Source of the DNA: Mytilus edulis
Lineage: Eukaryota > Mollusca > Bivalvia > Mytilida > Mytilidae
Reading direction: 5' to 3'
NCBI RefSeq assembly: GCF_963676685.1
Contig: NC_092353.1
Location: forward strand, 7,716,207 to 7,780,206
DNA: 64,000 nt
Shown piece after piece: positions 43,901 through 51,834 of this stretch. Each line of letters opens with the position of its first letter. Position 1 is the stretch's first letter. The position numbers and the translations under genes were made by a program. The notes beneath the pieces were generated by a model. It was not told the DNA's origin. It saw only the letters and a list, made by a program, of their open reading frames with translations, and ran no database searches.

Positions 43901-46900
43901 AGACAACGATTGACTGCTAATTTTACAGTATCCTTTGCAGAGCAAATAATTAAATATTGATAAAAGTATGAACCACATTATTTCAGGGTATTTCGATTAG
44001 ATAGAAGATATATTTGAGATATTACTTGTACTGTAATTCTATATTCTGTTTTTAAAAGTAAAAACATAAAAATAGTACCTTGACGTTACGTCAAAATAAT
44101 TATGACAAAATAATTTCTAGATCTATGAGATGATGGACAAAAACATTTGAGCTTAATATCACAGTTAATATGCATCCTTATAAACGTGCACCAAAAGTTC
44201 TTATACTTAAGTAGCTATGCATGGAGGTAGAGAGAGTTTATTTTCATAAACACCGCTTCATATGATATATGCCTGTCTCAAGTCAGCTGTTTGTAATTCA
44301 GTGGTTGCCGTTGTTTGCTGTAAGTCGAAGTTGTTTTCTTTTACTGTTTTATCATATATCAGACTGGTTTTTTTTTGTCGTCTGAATGTTTAAAATTTGA
44401 CATTTTGTTCATTGCTGAAGACCATTGGGAGATCTAACTTTGCTTCAATCCACTTTATTTAAACGCTGTCGGATAGTTCTCAATGGTAATTTTACCCATT
44501 TCCATGTTTTATAAAGATGTCAATATTCAAGTTCGTTTGAGGTTTTTTTTTAAACATTTTTTTTTTTTTATTGTTTTCCATTGCTATTAAACCAGGTATA
44601 CAAAATAGTTTAATGCAAAATTCAGTTAAACATGTTTAAACAATAATTGACATAATATATACATTTTCTTTAACTTGATATCAGATTTGTTTTCTTTTCT
44701 TTGACATGACAACATGTGTAGTAAGTAATAGTTATATGTAATTACTCGAATTTTTTTATATATTCATAAATACGTAATTTATACAATATATGAATTAGCT
44801 TTTTCTAGAACTGACTAACTTAGGCTTTAGCACCACACATATGTTTGCATTCCATTTATTTCTACGATGAACATGTTTTAATAAATAAAAAAAAGGAAGT
44901 CCCAAAAATAGCGTTATACCCCACCTAGGCTCATTATTCTACTCGGTCTGCATGTCCGTCATTTAGTCTGTTCATCCGTCTGTCCTGCTTCAGGTAAAAG
45001 TTTTTTTTGTCACTGAAGTGTTTGATGAAGTTGAGGTCAAACTTGAAACTTTAGTACACATATTCTCTATATGATTTTTCAAATTTGAATTTAGAACATT
45101 TGTCCACTACGAAACTGCCTCAAAACACAAATCTTATGGAATCTTAATGTCTCCTATTGCAATTCTAGTTTGTATTATTTCATATTCTGGAAATATCTCA
45201 TTTTTAATTGGAGAACCATTTTTATCGATAAAGATTGGACAGTACTTCAAAAATGAAGGTACATCTCATGTTACGTTATGAGTTTAAAATAAAAAATAGT
45301 TTCGTAGTGGACAAAATGTTTCGTAGTTGACATTAACACTATTCTTTGTTATAAAAATATATTGAAAACTACTTGAAACTAACCCTTGTTATTTGTTTTG
45401 CAAGAATATAATTGAAAAAAGAGTAAAACACGACTGTATGTTAGTGATAGTGTCCACTACGAAATGTTTTTTTTTCCAAAACTTGTTTCGTAGTTGACCG
45501 CTTGTAGTGGTCATATTCACATGTTTTATTTTTCCCCATAATTTTTATATTGCAATAGTAACAAAAATGATTCTTTTCATCAAAATACATGCTAACGTTG
45601 TACACCGATACAATGACTTTGTTGAACATTGTCATTCCATCTAATAAGTAAAATCACAAAAATATGGAACTTAGAGGAAAATCAATTCGGAAAGTCCATA
45701 ATCACATGACAAAATCAAATAACAAAACGAAACGAATAGACAAGAACTGTCATATTCCTGACTTGGTACTTAAAGTATTTCAATTTGCAGAAATGCCTGT
45801 TGTTCAGCGTTTGTTGGTGTGGTTCATAAGTGTTTCTCGTTTTTCTTTGTTTACATAGATTAAATCGTTTATTTTCCTGTTTGAATTGTTTTACACCAGT
45901 CATATTTGGTCCCTTAAAGCGTGCTGTTCTGTGTGAGCCACGGCTCCATGTTAAAGGCCATACTTTTACTTAAATTGTTTACTTTTTACACATTCTGACT
46001 TGCATGCAGAATTGTCTCATTGTCGCTCATACCACATCTTATATTTAAAGAAAGTGAATTGGTTGGTCTTTAATGGCTGTTCAATTTATAATTGCTGTTC
46101 ATCCCTGAACATAAATATACCATATTGTCTTATTCTTATACTGCAGAATCACATGGCATCAGAACTTCACAACACGAAAATCCGCGAGAATCTTACCCGT
46201 GATATGGTAGTTCTTCCAATGAATGACGATGATGATGAGGCTTTATTAGTTGGTACAAATGAGGATTCGGTAACATGTGATGAACAGGTATTGATATAAA
46301 TCGTAATTATTGTATCTACAATGTGACTGCATGCTTACTGCACGAATTTATCACCCTTAAATGCTGATAAATATAGTTTGTGTGCAATGAACTGTATTGT
46401 AAACCACGGTAACGCTGAAGAAAAAAAGGCGTGACTCGACGAACGAAAGCTATATTTCAGAGCTTAATTGGACGAGCTTTTAACGAACTTTATACAGTGT
46501 TTGTGAATTACATTTTGATATATACATAATGTACACCATTGTTTTTGACTTTTGTTATCTATATTATGCAAATGTGTATTTGTTTGATCTATTGGAGGCT
46601 ATATAATCGTGTACAACGTTAAACGTTTTTCATGCCCTGTCTAAGATAACAGATTGTCATTATGTTTTTCGGTCTTTGCGTTCGTCTATTTATTTTGTTC
46701 ATCTGGCCATTTGACTCAAATCAAGTCAGTAAATTCAACCTGAAACTTAGTATAAATATAAAGATAAAATGATATGGTATGATTGCCAATGAGATAACTC
46801 TCCGAAAGAGCAGGTTACAAATATTGGTCACCAAACAGCCTTCAACAACGAACATTGAACAAACACATAATTGTTTATTTAGATATATGAGCATGTTAAA

Positions 46901-47534
46901 TTGTATTCAAAATTACTCTTACGAACCTTTCTTTCTGAACATGTGACACTGAGATAATCTAAAGATGTTTTATGTCCCTTTGGTAACTTTTACAAGGTTT
47001 TTATGACATAATCCTGCATGGTCGCTTTAACGCCACAATATTAAAATCATAGAAAAACATAACTGAATTTTTACACATACTGAACTGATATCAACATGAT
47101 CAAGGAAATTACACGTCGATTGTGTTAAAAGACCAAAGGTGAGAAATTTTATTTCCCACATGTGACTAAATATGTGTTTGCCATACACCTTTCACAGTGT
47201 TTGTACTTATAGACACAACAAGACGGTTGCCACATATGGAGCAAGATCTGGTTACCTTAACGGAACATCTTACATTATCTTTCTTAGTTGGACTCGTTTT
47301 GCTCTGTCTATAGTTTTCGTATTTTATATACTATTGTTTATTTTACATGTTATGTTGTTCTTGTTGCAGGAGACAGTAACTAATAGCATATTGAACTTAT
47401 CTAGTGCCTACCTAATGGATTATATGAATGAAAAACTAGAACATGCTGGTGACAATAATAGGCATGCAACAAAAGCAATATGTATTTGTCAGTTTGCTGA
47501 GTCACTGGAAATTAAAAAAAATGTCGACGTGTAA
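31456..47534 (+). CDS. Gene B: TIR-domain two-pass membrane protein
   Basis: Seven exons join in frame: 31456-31918, 34388-34435, 35948-36063, 39625-39906, 43823-43927, 46147-46287 and 47370-47534, giving 439 residues. It is the tandem paralogue of gene A with the same intron positions and phases. Residues 22-154 (TIR) differ from gene A at only six positions; FHVFISYSESD, DFIPG and WCQYE are intact. Membrane segments lie at about 240-259 and 280-299. The 20-residue loop between them (INESNDSHDSNDNLT) has three N-x-S/T sequons at N264, N267 and N275, which supports a luminal or extracellular loop and a cytosolic TIR. The tail keeps an acidic D-x-x-x-L-L motif (367-372). No stop or frameshift is present, so the gene looks active. 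Introns 1-4 have been enlarged by retroelement relics. Function is inferred only from the TIR fold: immune or NAD-linked signalling. Confidence 0.9.
32310..32500. repeat. Dispersed 'TTATTGTCGAGATACACATC' repeat fragment in intron 1
   Basis: AAAGCTTTTGATTTCAAATG, TCATCACTGAAGATACATTT, ATTGTCGAGATACACATCTG and CAAATTGGTATCGTTAGTGT correspond to copies at 48640-48800 and 49010-49160. Confidence 0.5.
33140..34370 (-). mobile_element. LINE (RTE-like) reverse-transcriptase relic in intron 1 of gene B
   Basis: On the minus strand, pieces in several frames match the C-terminal half of a LINE polyprotein: ILTLLTMLYFSPQNLA near 34100-34150 at the LDFADD position, KVEDVDKFAYLGAVKDNEGG and IKNRIHKARGTFLRLRHIW near 34000-33860, then RRRRWTWIGHIYRRE and TRGRPTTT-RRTTERD near 33540-33400. 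The order VDTFVYLG, IANRIRKARG, WTWLGH, RGRPKKTWRR is diagnostic of RTE-type LINEs. Many stops; inactive. Confidence 0.6.
34388..34435 (+). CDS. Gene B exon 2 (linker)
   Basis: 48 bases, phase 1 to 1, acceptor CTTCTTTTCAG, donor GCAG/GTAAAA. Encodes GEHYNHELALNRVKDA. Confidence 0.9.
34500..34705 (-). mobile_element. Reverse-transcriptase fragment in intron 2 of gene B
   Basis: The minus strand reads QQDDFDCQTINFLNLYKKVP then AAIVYQVYMSHLKQC, matching the KRDDFNFPIVNFPFICSNIP-AAPAYGVYISQLIRYSRAC part of the mussel reverse-transcriptase family also seen at 38696-39010. The latter ends just before this part, so the two are pieces of the same protein type but sit in different introns. Confidence 0.6.
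34860..35095. repeat. Dispersed 'CTTGGTACAG' repeat in intron 2
   Basis: GAAAGTCCCTTGACAAAATC, AAACACATCAAACGAACAAA, ATCAGTCCTGACTTGGTACA and GTGGATAAAAACCGG are related to 5300-5512 and 45650-45780. Open frames inside are repeat artefacts. Confidence 0.6.
35580..35855 (+). repeat. Dispersed 'GCGGTATGGGCTTTGCTC' mussel repeat
   Basis: AGTCAGGAGCCTGTAATTCA, GTGGTTGTCGTTTGTTTATG, AATAAGGCCGTCAGTTTTCT, TATAGCTGACTATGCGGTAT, GGGCTTTGCTCATTGTTGAA and TGTCTCATTTGCAATTATAC. It ends about 95 bases before exon 3 of gene B. Confidence 0.75.
35948..36063 (+). CDS. Gene B exon 3 (linker)
   Basis: 116 bases, phase 1 to 0, acceptor TTATTACAG, donor AAG/GTAAAA. Encodes VNRNRNLDLLHEETSHISC and on to SIPPMK. 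Confidence 0.9.
36285..36700 (-). repeat. Fullest reverse copy of the 'GGTATGATTGCCAATGAGAC' mussel repeat
   Basis: It runs GATATGATTGCCAATGAGAC, AACTATAGGTCACCGTACGG, CCTTCAACAATGAGAAAAGC, CCATACCGTATTGTCAGCTA, AAACGACAACCACTGAATTA, TAATGTGGCGGGGTTATACA, TGTTAGCGGGATCCCAACCC and CCTAACCTGGGACAGTGGTA. It forms an inverted pair with the copy at 35580-35855. Confidence 0.75.
36885..37000 (+). repeat. Partial mussel repeat in intron 3
   Basis: TATAGCTGACTATGCGGTAT, GGGCTTTGCTAATTTGCTTA and GTGATCATACCACATC; a deleted copy of the family at 35580-35855. Confidence 0.65.
37265..37350 (-). repeat. Fragment of the retroelement 3'-tail repeat
   Basis: GATAATGGAAATAGGAAACA, TGTCAAAGAGACAACAGCCC, GACCAAAAAGTAGAAAGC; same type as 11525-11605 and 26510-26770. 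Confidence 0.5.
37495..37790 (+). repeat. Mussel repeat copy in intron 3
   Basis: AGTCAGGAGCCTGTAAATTC, AGTGGTTGTCGTTTGTGCAT, AATAAGGCCGTCAGTTTTCT, TATAGCTGACTCTGCGGTAT and TTCATACCACATCTTC, in the same layout as 35580-35855. Confidence 0.75.
37925..38130. repeat. 'ACCGAGGGAAACGCATTAAA' repeat in intron 3
   Basis: CAACAGCAGTATACCGCTGG, ACTAAAACCGAGGGAAACGC, GGAGAACAACGACACAACAT and CACACACAAAAACGAACTAA; related to 12235-12510, 49573-49905 and 50905-51345. Confidence 0.65.
38696..39010 (-). mobile_element. Reverse-transcriptase catalytic fragment in intron 3
   Basis: A 104-codon minus-strand frame contains FTFQYIDDVLSLNYNRF, with the YxDD catalytic motif, followed by IYPIDLESKDTTDTYKSASS and LDLLLGLTTEGRLNTQIYD. 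This matches the core of the mussel reverse-transcriptase family (FRYIDDVLSLNN, ELEIKDTTDT). The N-terminal part is degraded (the usual MGTNCAPLLADLFL is altered) and it ends abruptly, so it is a fragment. Confidence 0.75.
39625..39906 (+). CDS. Gene B exon 4 (membrane hairpin)
   Basis: 282 bases, 94 codons, phase 0, acceptor TCTCTCCACAG, donor TTGG/GTAAGT. The entry segment (VSSELYNQIIKTISSK, GRHCRNIWWP) and exit (CGCSEYW) are as in gene A, but the first membrane segment and the loop differ strongly; the loop is seven residues longer and has three N-glycosylation sequons. Confidence 0.9.
40045..41283 (+). mobile_element. 5'-truncated LINE (CR1/jockey-like) in intron 4 of gene B
   Basis: The start reads LYADDTKAYQVI, the reverse-transcriptase YADD motif, then DISNRLKSCLSDISDWRTSN and KTELIVFAPKH (40054-40281). 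It continues in other frames with MEKQVTSVSKSCYHQIRTIG and ITENECKTLVCSLITSS (40318-40448) and ATIARLQRVQNTAARLITRR, LQWLPLQYRSHFKLLLHVCK, RTKTYDEKRFDQAGATLWND and LPRFKKRFKDTYF with a stop (40464-40883). One frameshift near 40270 and a stop near 40446 break it. The 3' tail ends GGCGCTATATAATAGCAATG then an AATAATAAT run. The 5' part of the RT and the endonuclease are missing. Confidence 0.8.
42524..42686. repeat. Foldback inverted repeat in intron 4
   Basis: The left arm TAAACAGATATAGCATGTTC, TTGAGGGGTATTTGCGAAAA, ATACCAGTCTTGAGAATG pairs with the right arm CATTCTCTCGACTTGTATTT, TTCGCAAATACCCCTGCTTA, ACATGATATATCTGTTTA. Arms are about 55 bp with a loop of about 33 bases (CCCTCGCCTTACGGCTCGTG). 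It is probably a short foldback transposon. Confidence 0.75.
43823..43927 (+). CDS. Gene B exon 5 (basic segment)
   Basis: 105 bases, phase 0, acceptor TTTCAAAATAG, donor ACA/GTATCCTTT. Encodes GQREMRHTFQEVNRKLIP and NKVMVTYKRQRLTANFT. Without splicing, the frame adds ten codons (VSFAEQIIKY) to a TGA at 43958-43960. Confidence 0.85.
44920..45085 (+). repeat. 'CCGTCTGTCCTGCTTCAGG' dispersed repeat fragment
   Basis: CATGTCCGTCATTTAGTCTG, TTCATCCGTCTGTCCTGCTT, CAGGTAAAAG, then GTTTGATGAAGTTGAGGTCA and ACTTGAAACTTTAGTACACA. It is a molluscan dispersed repeat of unknown class; a further fragment is near 46665-46755. Confidence 0.5.
45102..45512. repeat. Iterated 'GTCCACTACGAAA' motif in both orientations
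   Basis: GTCCACTACGAAA at 45102 and 45452; its reverse complement TTTCGTAGTGGAC at 45300, with TTTCGTAGTTGAC at 45319 and 45486; a partial TGTAGTGG follows near 45504. Five copies in about 400 bases of intron 5 of gene B. Confidence 0.7.
45650..46045. repeat. Two adjoining dispersed repeats before exon 6 of gene B
   Basis: 45655-45780 is a 'CTTGGTAC' family copy (GGAAAGTCCATAATCACATG, AACTGTCATATTCCTGACTT). 45800-46045 is a diverged copy of the mussel repeat (TTCAGCGTTTGTTGGTGTGG, TTTGAATTGTTTTACACCAG, TGTCTCATTGTCGCTCATAC), similar to the variant at 55440-55700. It ends about 100 bases before exon 6. Confidence 0.6.
46147..46287 (+). CDS. Gene B exon 6 (acidic tail with dileucine motif)
   Basis: 141 bases, 47 codons, phase 0, acceptor TTATACTGCAG, donor CAG/GTATTG. 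Encodes NHMASELHNTKIRENLTRD, then NDDDDEALLVG and EDSVTCDEQ. It is two codons shorter than in gene A, within the acidic run, but D-x-x-x-L-L is kept. Confidence 0.88.
47370..47534 (+). CDS. Gene B exon 7 (conserved C-terminus)
   Basis: 165 bases with the TAA stop, acceptor TTCTTGTTGCAG, phase 0. Encodes ETVTNSILNLSSAYLMDYMN, EKLEHAGDNNRHATKAICIC and QFAESLEIKKNVDV. The first 46 residues differ from gene A at four positions. In-frame open sequence upstream to 47172 is intronic: it has no counterpart joined to exon 6 and the acceptor is conserved. Confidence 0.9.
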   Translation, partial: ETVTNSILNLSSAYLMDYMNEKLEHAGDNNRHATKAICICQFAESLEIKKNVDV

Positions 47535-47664
47535 TGTCGTAGAACTAGAAATAGCAGTTTTTTTTTTAAAATGAAATGTTCAAGGAAAATCATTATAATG
47601 ATTATAATAATATGTAATATATATGCTTATTATATTCTTAAAATTTGTGTACTTTTACTATAGT

Positions 47665-47815
47665 TATCAAAGGTACCAGGATTACAATTTAGTACGATAG
47701 ACGCGCGTTTCGTCTACATAAAACTCATCAGAGACGCTCATGTCAAAATATTTTTAAAGCCAAACAATTACGAAGTTGAAGAGCATTGATTTATGTTTTA
47801 TATGTTATGTGTGTA
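47665..47815 (-). repeat. Dispersed repeat in the 3' flank of gene B
   Basis: TCAAAGGTACCAGGATTACA, ATTTAGTACGATAGACGCGC, GTTTCGTCTACATAAAACTC and ATCAGAGACGCTCATGTCAA; the reverse orientation of the family at 29270-29500. If the poly(A) signal at 48274 is used, it would lie within the 3'UTR. Confidence 0.65.
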
Positions 47816-48273
47816 CATATATAATAGATAAATGTAATATACCATTTTTATAGTCTATCATAACTCTTTTTAGAGTGATTCTTGTTTTATATGTGAAATT
47901 GTGATATTATATAAACGTTTAAGAGGTGACAGAGACTCAAATAAAAAATTGTCTTGTCTTGTATTGTCTATGTACCTGTCATGGTAATTTGACTTGATCA
48001 GCAATCATGAGGATAACTATATTGTTTTATATTTGATAAAGGGTCATTGATTTGATTTATTACACAACTCGGTTGATTATTGTATGTATCCAATCGGAAT
48101 AGACAGCTGTTCAAAATTTGAAATCTGAGATTTACTGAGCATTCGAACCTTTTTTCAAATGGTAAATGGGAATATTGATTGCAATGTTATCAATGGATAT
48201 GGTGTGAAATTGAGAGAAGTGTCTCAAACGTGTGTTTTTATGAAAAGGTATTTAATTGTCAGATTATTTGAGG

Positions 48274-48279
48274 AATAAA
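48274..48279 (+). promoter_or_regulatory. Candidate poly(A) signal of gene B
   Basis: AATAAA in a 3' flank that aligns with those of gene A and the third copy. A nearer AATAAA with a GT-rich sequence after it is at 47940-47945, so the true end is uncertain. Confidence 0.4.
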
Positions 48280-48639
48280 AAAAATAGAAAAGAGGTTTAA
48301 AGAAGTAACAATGCCATTATAATTGGTGTTCGTTCTGACAATTTAAAACTCAAAAAGAAAACAAAAGAGTAAGCAAGACAAACTCTACCACAAACTATGG
48401 TTAAATTCTGGTTCTCTGAAAGGATTAGCAAATCCGGATCCACTCGTCGCTAGTGAAAGTACAAACTAGGTGATAAGTTTAAATGAATTGTTTACTTTCT
48501 TCTCGAACACGAGTGCGGGATTATGGTTATGACAATTTGATTATACAATATGCATACTTTGCGAGCGAACGTCTGATGTAATATTTTAATAAATTCCGTA
48601 AAATAGAATTTATTACGAATATAGTCAATTCTATATACA

Positions 48640-49160
48640 AATCCAAATCTAGATCAAGATCAATATTTTGGACCTTTTGGATTATAGCTCTTCATCTTTT
48701 ATATAAGCTTCGGATTTCAAATATTTTGGCCACGAGCATCACTGAAGAGACATGTATTGTCGAAATGCGCATATGGTGCAAAAAAATTGGTACCGTTAAT
48801 TTTATAACTACCACTGGGTCGATGCCTCTGCTGGTGGACTATTAGTCCCCGAGGGTATCACCAGCCCAGTAACCAGTACTTCGGTACTGGCATGAAAATA
48901 CGGATTTTTGTGTTATTAAAATTTGCTGTTACAAAATATTAGAAATTATTATAAATTAATGAATGTATCTCCCTCATGCAAAGCTCTGATTCCTTTCACG
49001 GATTTGGCTATACTTTTTTGGACCTTTTGGACTATAGCTCTTCATCTTTTATATAAGCTTTTATTTCAAATATTTTGGCCACGAGCATCACCGAAGAGAC
49101 ATGTATTGTCGAAATGCGCATCTGGTGCAAGAAAACTGGTACCGTTAATTTTATTTATGA
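48640..49160 (+). repeat. Two copies of the 'GGACCTTTTGGACTATAGCT' repeat
   Basis: GGACCTTTTGGATTATAGCT, CTTCATCTTTTATATAAGCT, TTTTGGCCACGAGCATCACT and ATTGTCGAAATGCGCATATG at 48671-48800 recur at 49019-49150. Between them lies CTGGGTCGATGCCTCTGCTG, GTGGACTATTAGTCCCCGAG, GGTATCACCAGCCCAGTAAC (48815-48875). The open frame at 48923 belongs to the repeat. Confidence 0.7.
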
Positions 49161-49375
49161 AATCGATCCTTTACTATGACACGCCGTCATTGTATACACA
49201 TAATTTGGATAGTTAAGCCCATCCACGTCGACAAAGGGGAACATTTTCCGGTTTTATTCTAAATCTACATCACATACTAACAAAAGGTCCTTATCATGGG
49301 CTTATGCACCTACCTTACTCACAGCTGATTTTTTTACACGTGATATATGAATATCTTAACTGCATTTTTAGCCTG

Positions 49376-50381
49376 GTCGTTTGTACTTATCGACACAACA
49401 AGACGGTTGCCACAAATAAAGCAGGATCTGGTTACTCTCACGGAACAGCTTACATTACCCCCTTTTTTGTGGTGCTCGTTTTGCTAAGTTTATAGTTTTC
49501 TATGATGTATTTCATTTACTATTGATTGTTTAACATATTATCCCGTTGTTATTGCAGGAGACGGTAAATAAAGCTTAAGGCAACAGTAGTATATCGCTGT
49601 TTAAAACTCATAAATCCATGGACAAAAAACAAAATCGGGGTAACAAACTAAAACCGAGGGAAACGCATTAAATATAAGAGGAGAACAACGACACAACACC
49701 GAAACGCAACAAACACAGAAACGGACCAAGCATCAGACAAAATACCACGAGAATAACAAATATAACATCAAAACCAAATACATGAATTTGGGATAGACAA
49801 GTACCTTGCCACGTCTTATCTTAATATCTCAAAAATAAAAGAAAACAAACGACACAACGTTAACATTAAAAATACAACACACACAGAAACCAATTACCAA
49901 TTACCTACTGGACTTACAAAAGCAAAATGTATTTGTCCGTTTACTGATTCACTGGAAAATTTAAAACAAATGCCGATGTGTGACATGTGTTAGGTTTGAG
50001 AACTTTTAACATGAGTTTTTTTTAATGAAATATACAAGGCGTATGATTATTATTTTATCTAACATATATCTGTCATCGGTGTTGTGACTTAAACAGCCAG
50101 TAGTGAGGATAACTATATCATTTTATATTTGATAAAGGGTTATTCATTTGATTTATCACACAACTCTTTTGATATGGTATGTATCCACTAGAAATAGATA
50201 GCTGTTCAAAATTTGAAATCTGAGATTTACCGAGCGTTAGAACATTTTTCAAATGTAAAACGGAAATACTAATTGTAATGTTATGAATGGATATTTCGCG
50301 AAATTTCACGAGAGAAGTGCCTCAAACGTGTAATTCATAAAAAAAAGTATTATCACTGTCAGAAATATATAACTAAATAAA
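49376..50381 (+). pseudogene. Truncated third copy of the TIR gene 3' end
   Basis: Sequence at 49376-49465 (TTTGTACTTATCGACACAAC, AAGACGGTTGCCACAAATAA) matches the end of gene B intron 6 at about 47197-47280. An exon 7 start (TTATTGCAG then GAGACGGTAAATAA) is at 49558. After about 14 bases the exon is interrupted by a repeat (49573-49905). The remainder resumes near 49913 with ACAAAAGCAAAATGTATTTG, TCCGTTTACTGATTCACTGG. The 3' flank (50104-50381) aligns with that of genes A and B to an AATAAA at 50376. Exons 1-6 were not found, so this is a partial duplication, dead. Confidence 0.75.
49573..49905 (+). repeat. Repeat inserted in exon 7 of the third copy
   Basis: TTAAGGCAACAGTAGTATAT, CGCTGTTTAAAACTCATAAA, ACTAAAACCGAGGGAAACGC, GGAGAACAACGACACAACAC and GGGATAGACAAGTACCTTGC. 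A near-identical copy starts at 50905. No target-site duplication is obvious. Confidence 0.75.
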
Positions 50382-50519
50382 AATAAAATAGAGAAGACGG
50401 GTTTTAAATATTAATAATGCCATTATAATTGATGGTCGTCCTGTAAAAACTTAAAGGAAAACTAAAGCCAGAGCAAGACGAACCCAACCGAAAACCGAAA
50501 TATATACGCTACTGTAACA

Positions 50520-50895
50520 GATAATGCCGGCGTCACATATCAGCGTATAGCCAGGTGTAGTAAAAAATCATGTATGCTGCCAATACGTTAGTAATTTTTG
50601 ATGTATTCAATCTGTCAATCTTAACTGTATCGTGTGCACAACGAGCTTTAAGCGTGTATTTGGCGTACGAGAAGCATACCTAACCCAACCGTTGATCTGA
50701 CGTTCAAGTTACGTATGGTGGCTTGTGCCTGGCGTTTGTCTAACGTAGATGGAATGCACGCTACGAATGAAAAAAGTCTCTTAAACATATTTGAGACGCG
50801 TCCCGGTCGTATCTTGGACGATAATTCGTGCTTTCGGCGTGTCTGGGACGTTTTATTACGGTGTTTGTTACGAACATACCCGCATACGTTTTAGT
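50520..50895 (+). repeat. CpG-rich element, forward copy
   Basis: GCCGGCGTCACATATCAGCG, GCGTACGAGAAGCATACC, TTGAGACGCGTCCCGGTCGT, ATCTTGGACGATAATTCGTG and TCGGCGTGTCTGGGACG. It is rich in CG, ACG and CGTA against an AT-rich background. The inverted relative is at 54540-54850. Confidence 0.65.
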
Positions 50896-50904
50896 TAAAG
50901 TAAA

Positions 50905-51345
50905 GGCAACAGTAGTATACCGCTGTTCAAAACTCATAAATCCATGGACAAAAAATAAAATCGAGGTAACAAACTAAAACCGAGGGCAACGCATTAAATA
51001 TATAAGAGAAGAACAACGACATAACACTAAAATGTAACACACACATAAACGGACCGAGCATCAGACAAAATCCCACGTGAATAACAAATATAACATCAAA
51101 ACCAAATACATGAATTTGGGATAGACAAGTACCGTGACACGTCTTATCGCAATGTGAGTTTACACTAAAAAATAAGAGAAAAACAAACGACACAACATTA
51201 AAATGTAATACACACAGAAACGAACTATAATATAACAATGGCCACATTCCTGACTTGGTACAGGGCATTTTTAAAGAAAAAATGGTGGGTTGAACCTGGT
51301 TTTGTGGCATGCCAAACCTCGCACTTTTATGGCCATGTGAAATAA
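50905..51345 (+). repeat. Fullest copy of the 'ACCGAGGGAAACGCATTAAA' composite repeat
   Basis: AAGGCAACAGTAGTATACCG, ACTAAAACCGAGGGCAACGC, CATCAGACAAAATCCCACGT, GAATTTGGGATAGACAAGTA, then CATTCCTGACTTGGTACAGG and GTGGGTTGAACCTGG. It joins the sequence at 49573-49905 to the 'CTTGGTACAG' sequence, so these are parts of one longer element. The 127-codon minus-strand open frame is an artefact. Confidence 0.7.
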
Positions 51346-51454
51346 AACATCAAAATGACAACACAACACCACAGGACTACAATATAAATAAATTGGAGAA
51401 CACAATTGACAAAGAATCACACGAACAAAAGCCAACAAAAGGCAACAAGTTCAA

Positions 51455-51605
51455 AATTTTAATACGCCAGAAGTGCATTTTGTCCACACAAAACCTACTG
51501 GTGACGCCCAGATATAAAAGTTTGAAAGCCGAAACAAGTACAAAGTTGAACAGCATCGAGGACCAAAAGATTAAAAAAGTTGTGCCAAAACCGGCAAGGG
51601 TTTTC
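51455..51605 (-). repeat. Diverged relative of the 29270-29500 repeat
   Basis: TTTTAATACGCCAGAAGTGC, ATTTTGTCCACACAAAACCT, ACTGGTGACGCCCAGATATA and AACAGCATCGAGGACCAAAA follow the order of 47665-47815 with many changes. Confidence 0.55.
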
Positions 51606-51834
51606 TGTTAGATACCAGAACATCCCTATTATTTAGAAGAATTTATACTTTGCAAACAGTAAATTTTATAAAATGACTATACAAAAGATGTACATGCTAA
51701 AACTGAAGTATTAACTAATTACAGGAAACAACTGAAGTACATTACATAACCAGACATTTGAAACACAAAAGTACCCGAATAATTTTAAAGGTCGGACGAT
51801 CTTGAAGCGTATACAAAGTGCCCTAAACGTGTCT

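Larger units (their letters stand above)
43928..46146 (+). other. U12-type intron 5 of gene B
   Basis: The donor GTATCCTTT is identical to that of gene A and to the U12 consensus. Near the acceptor (CTTATACTGCAG), TCTTATT about 14-18 bases upstream is a weak branch-site candidate. The intron is 2.2 kb and carries three repeats. Confidence 0.75.

Noticed and set aside
47172..47369. Upstream extension of exon 7 of gene B into a 120-codon protein
   Set aside because: The acceptor TTGTTGCAG at exon 7 is conserved in all three copies and the upstream part matches only noncoding duplicated intron sequence.
50927..51310. 127-codon minus-strand frame
   Set aside because: Sits in the composite repeat; the copies at 49573-49905 and 12235-12510 do not keep the frame.
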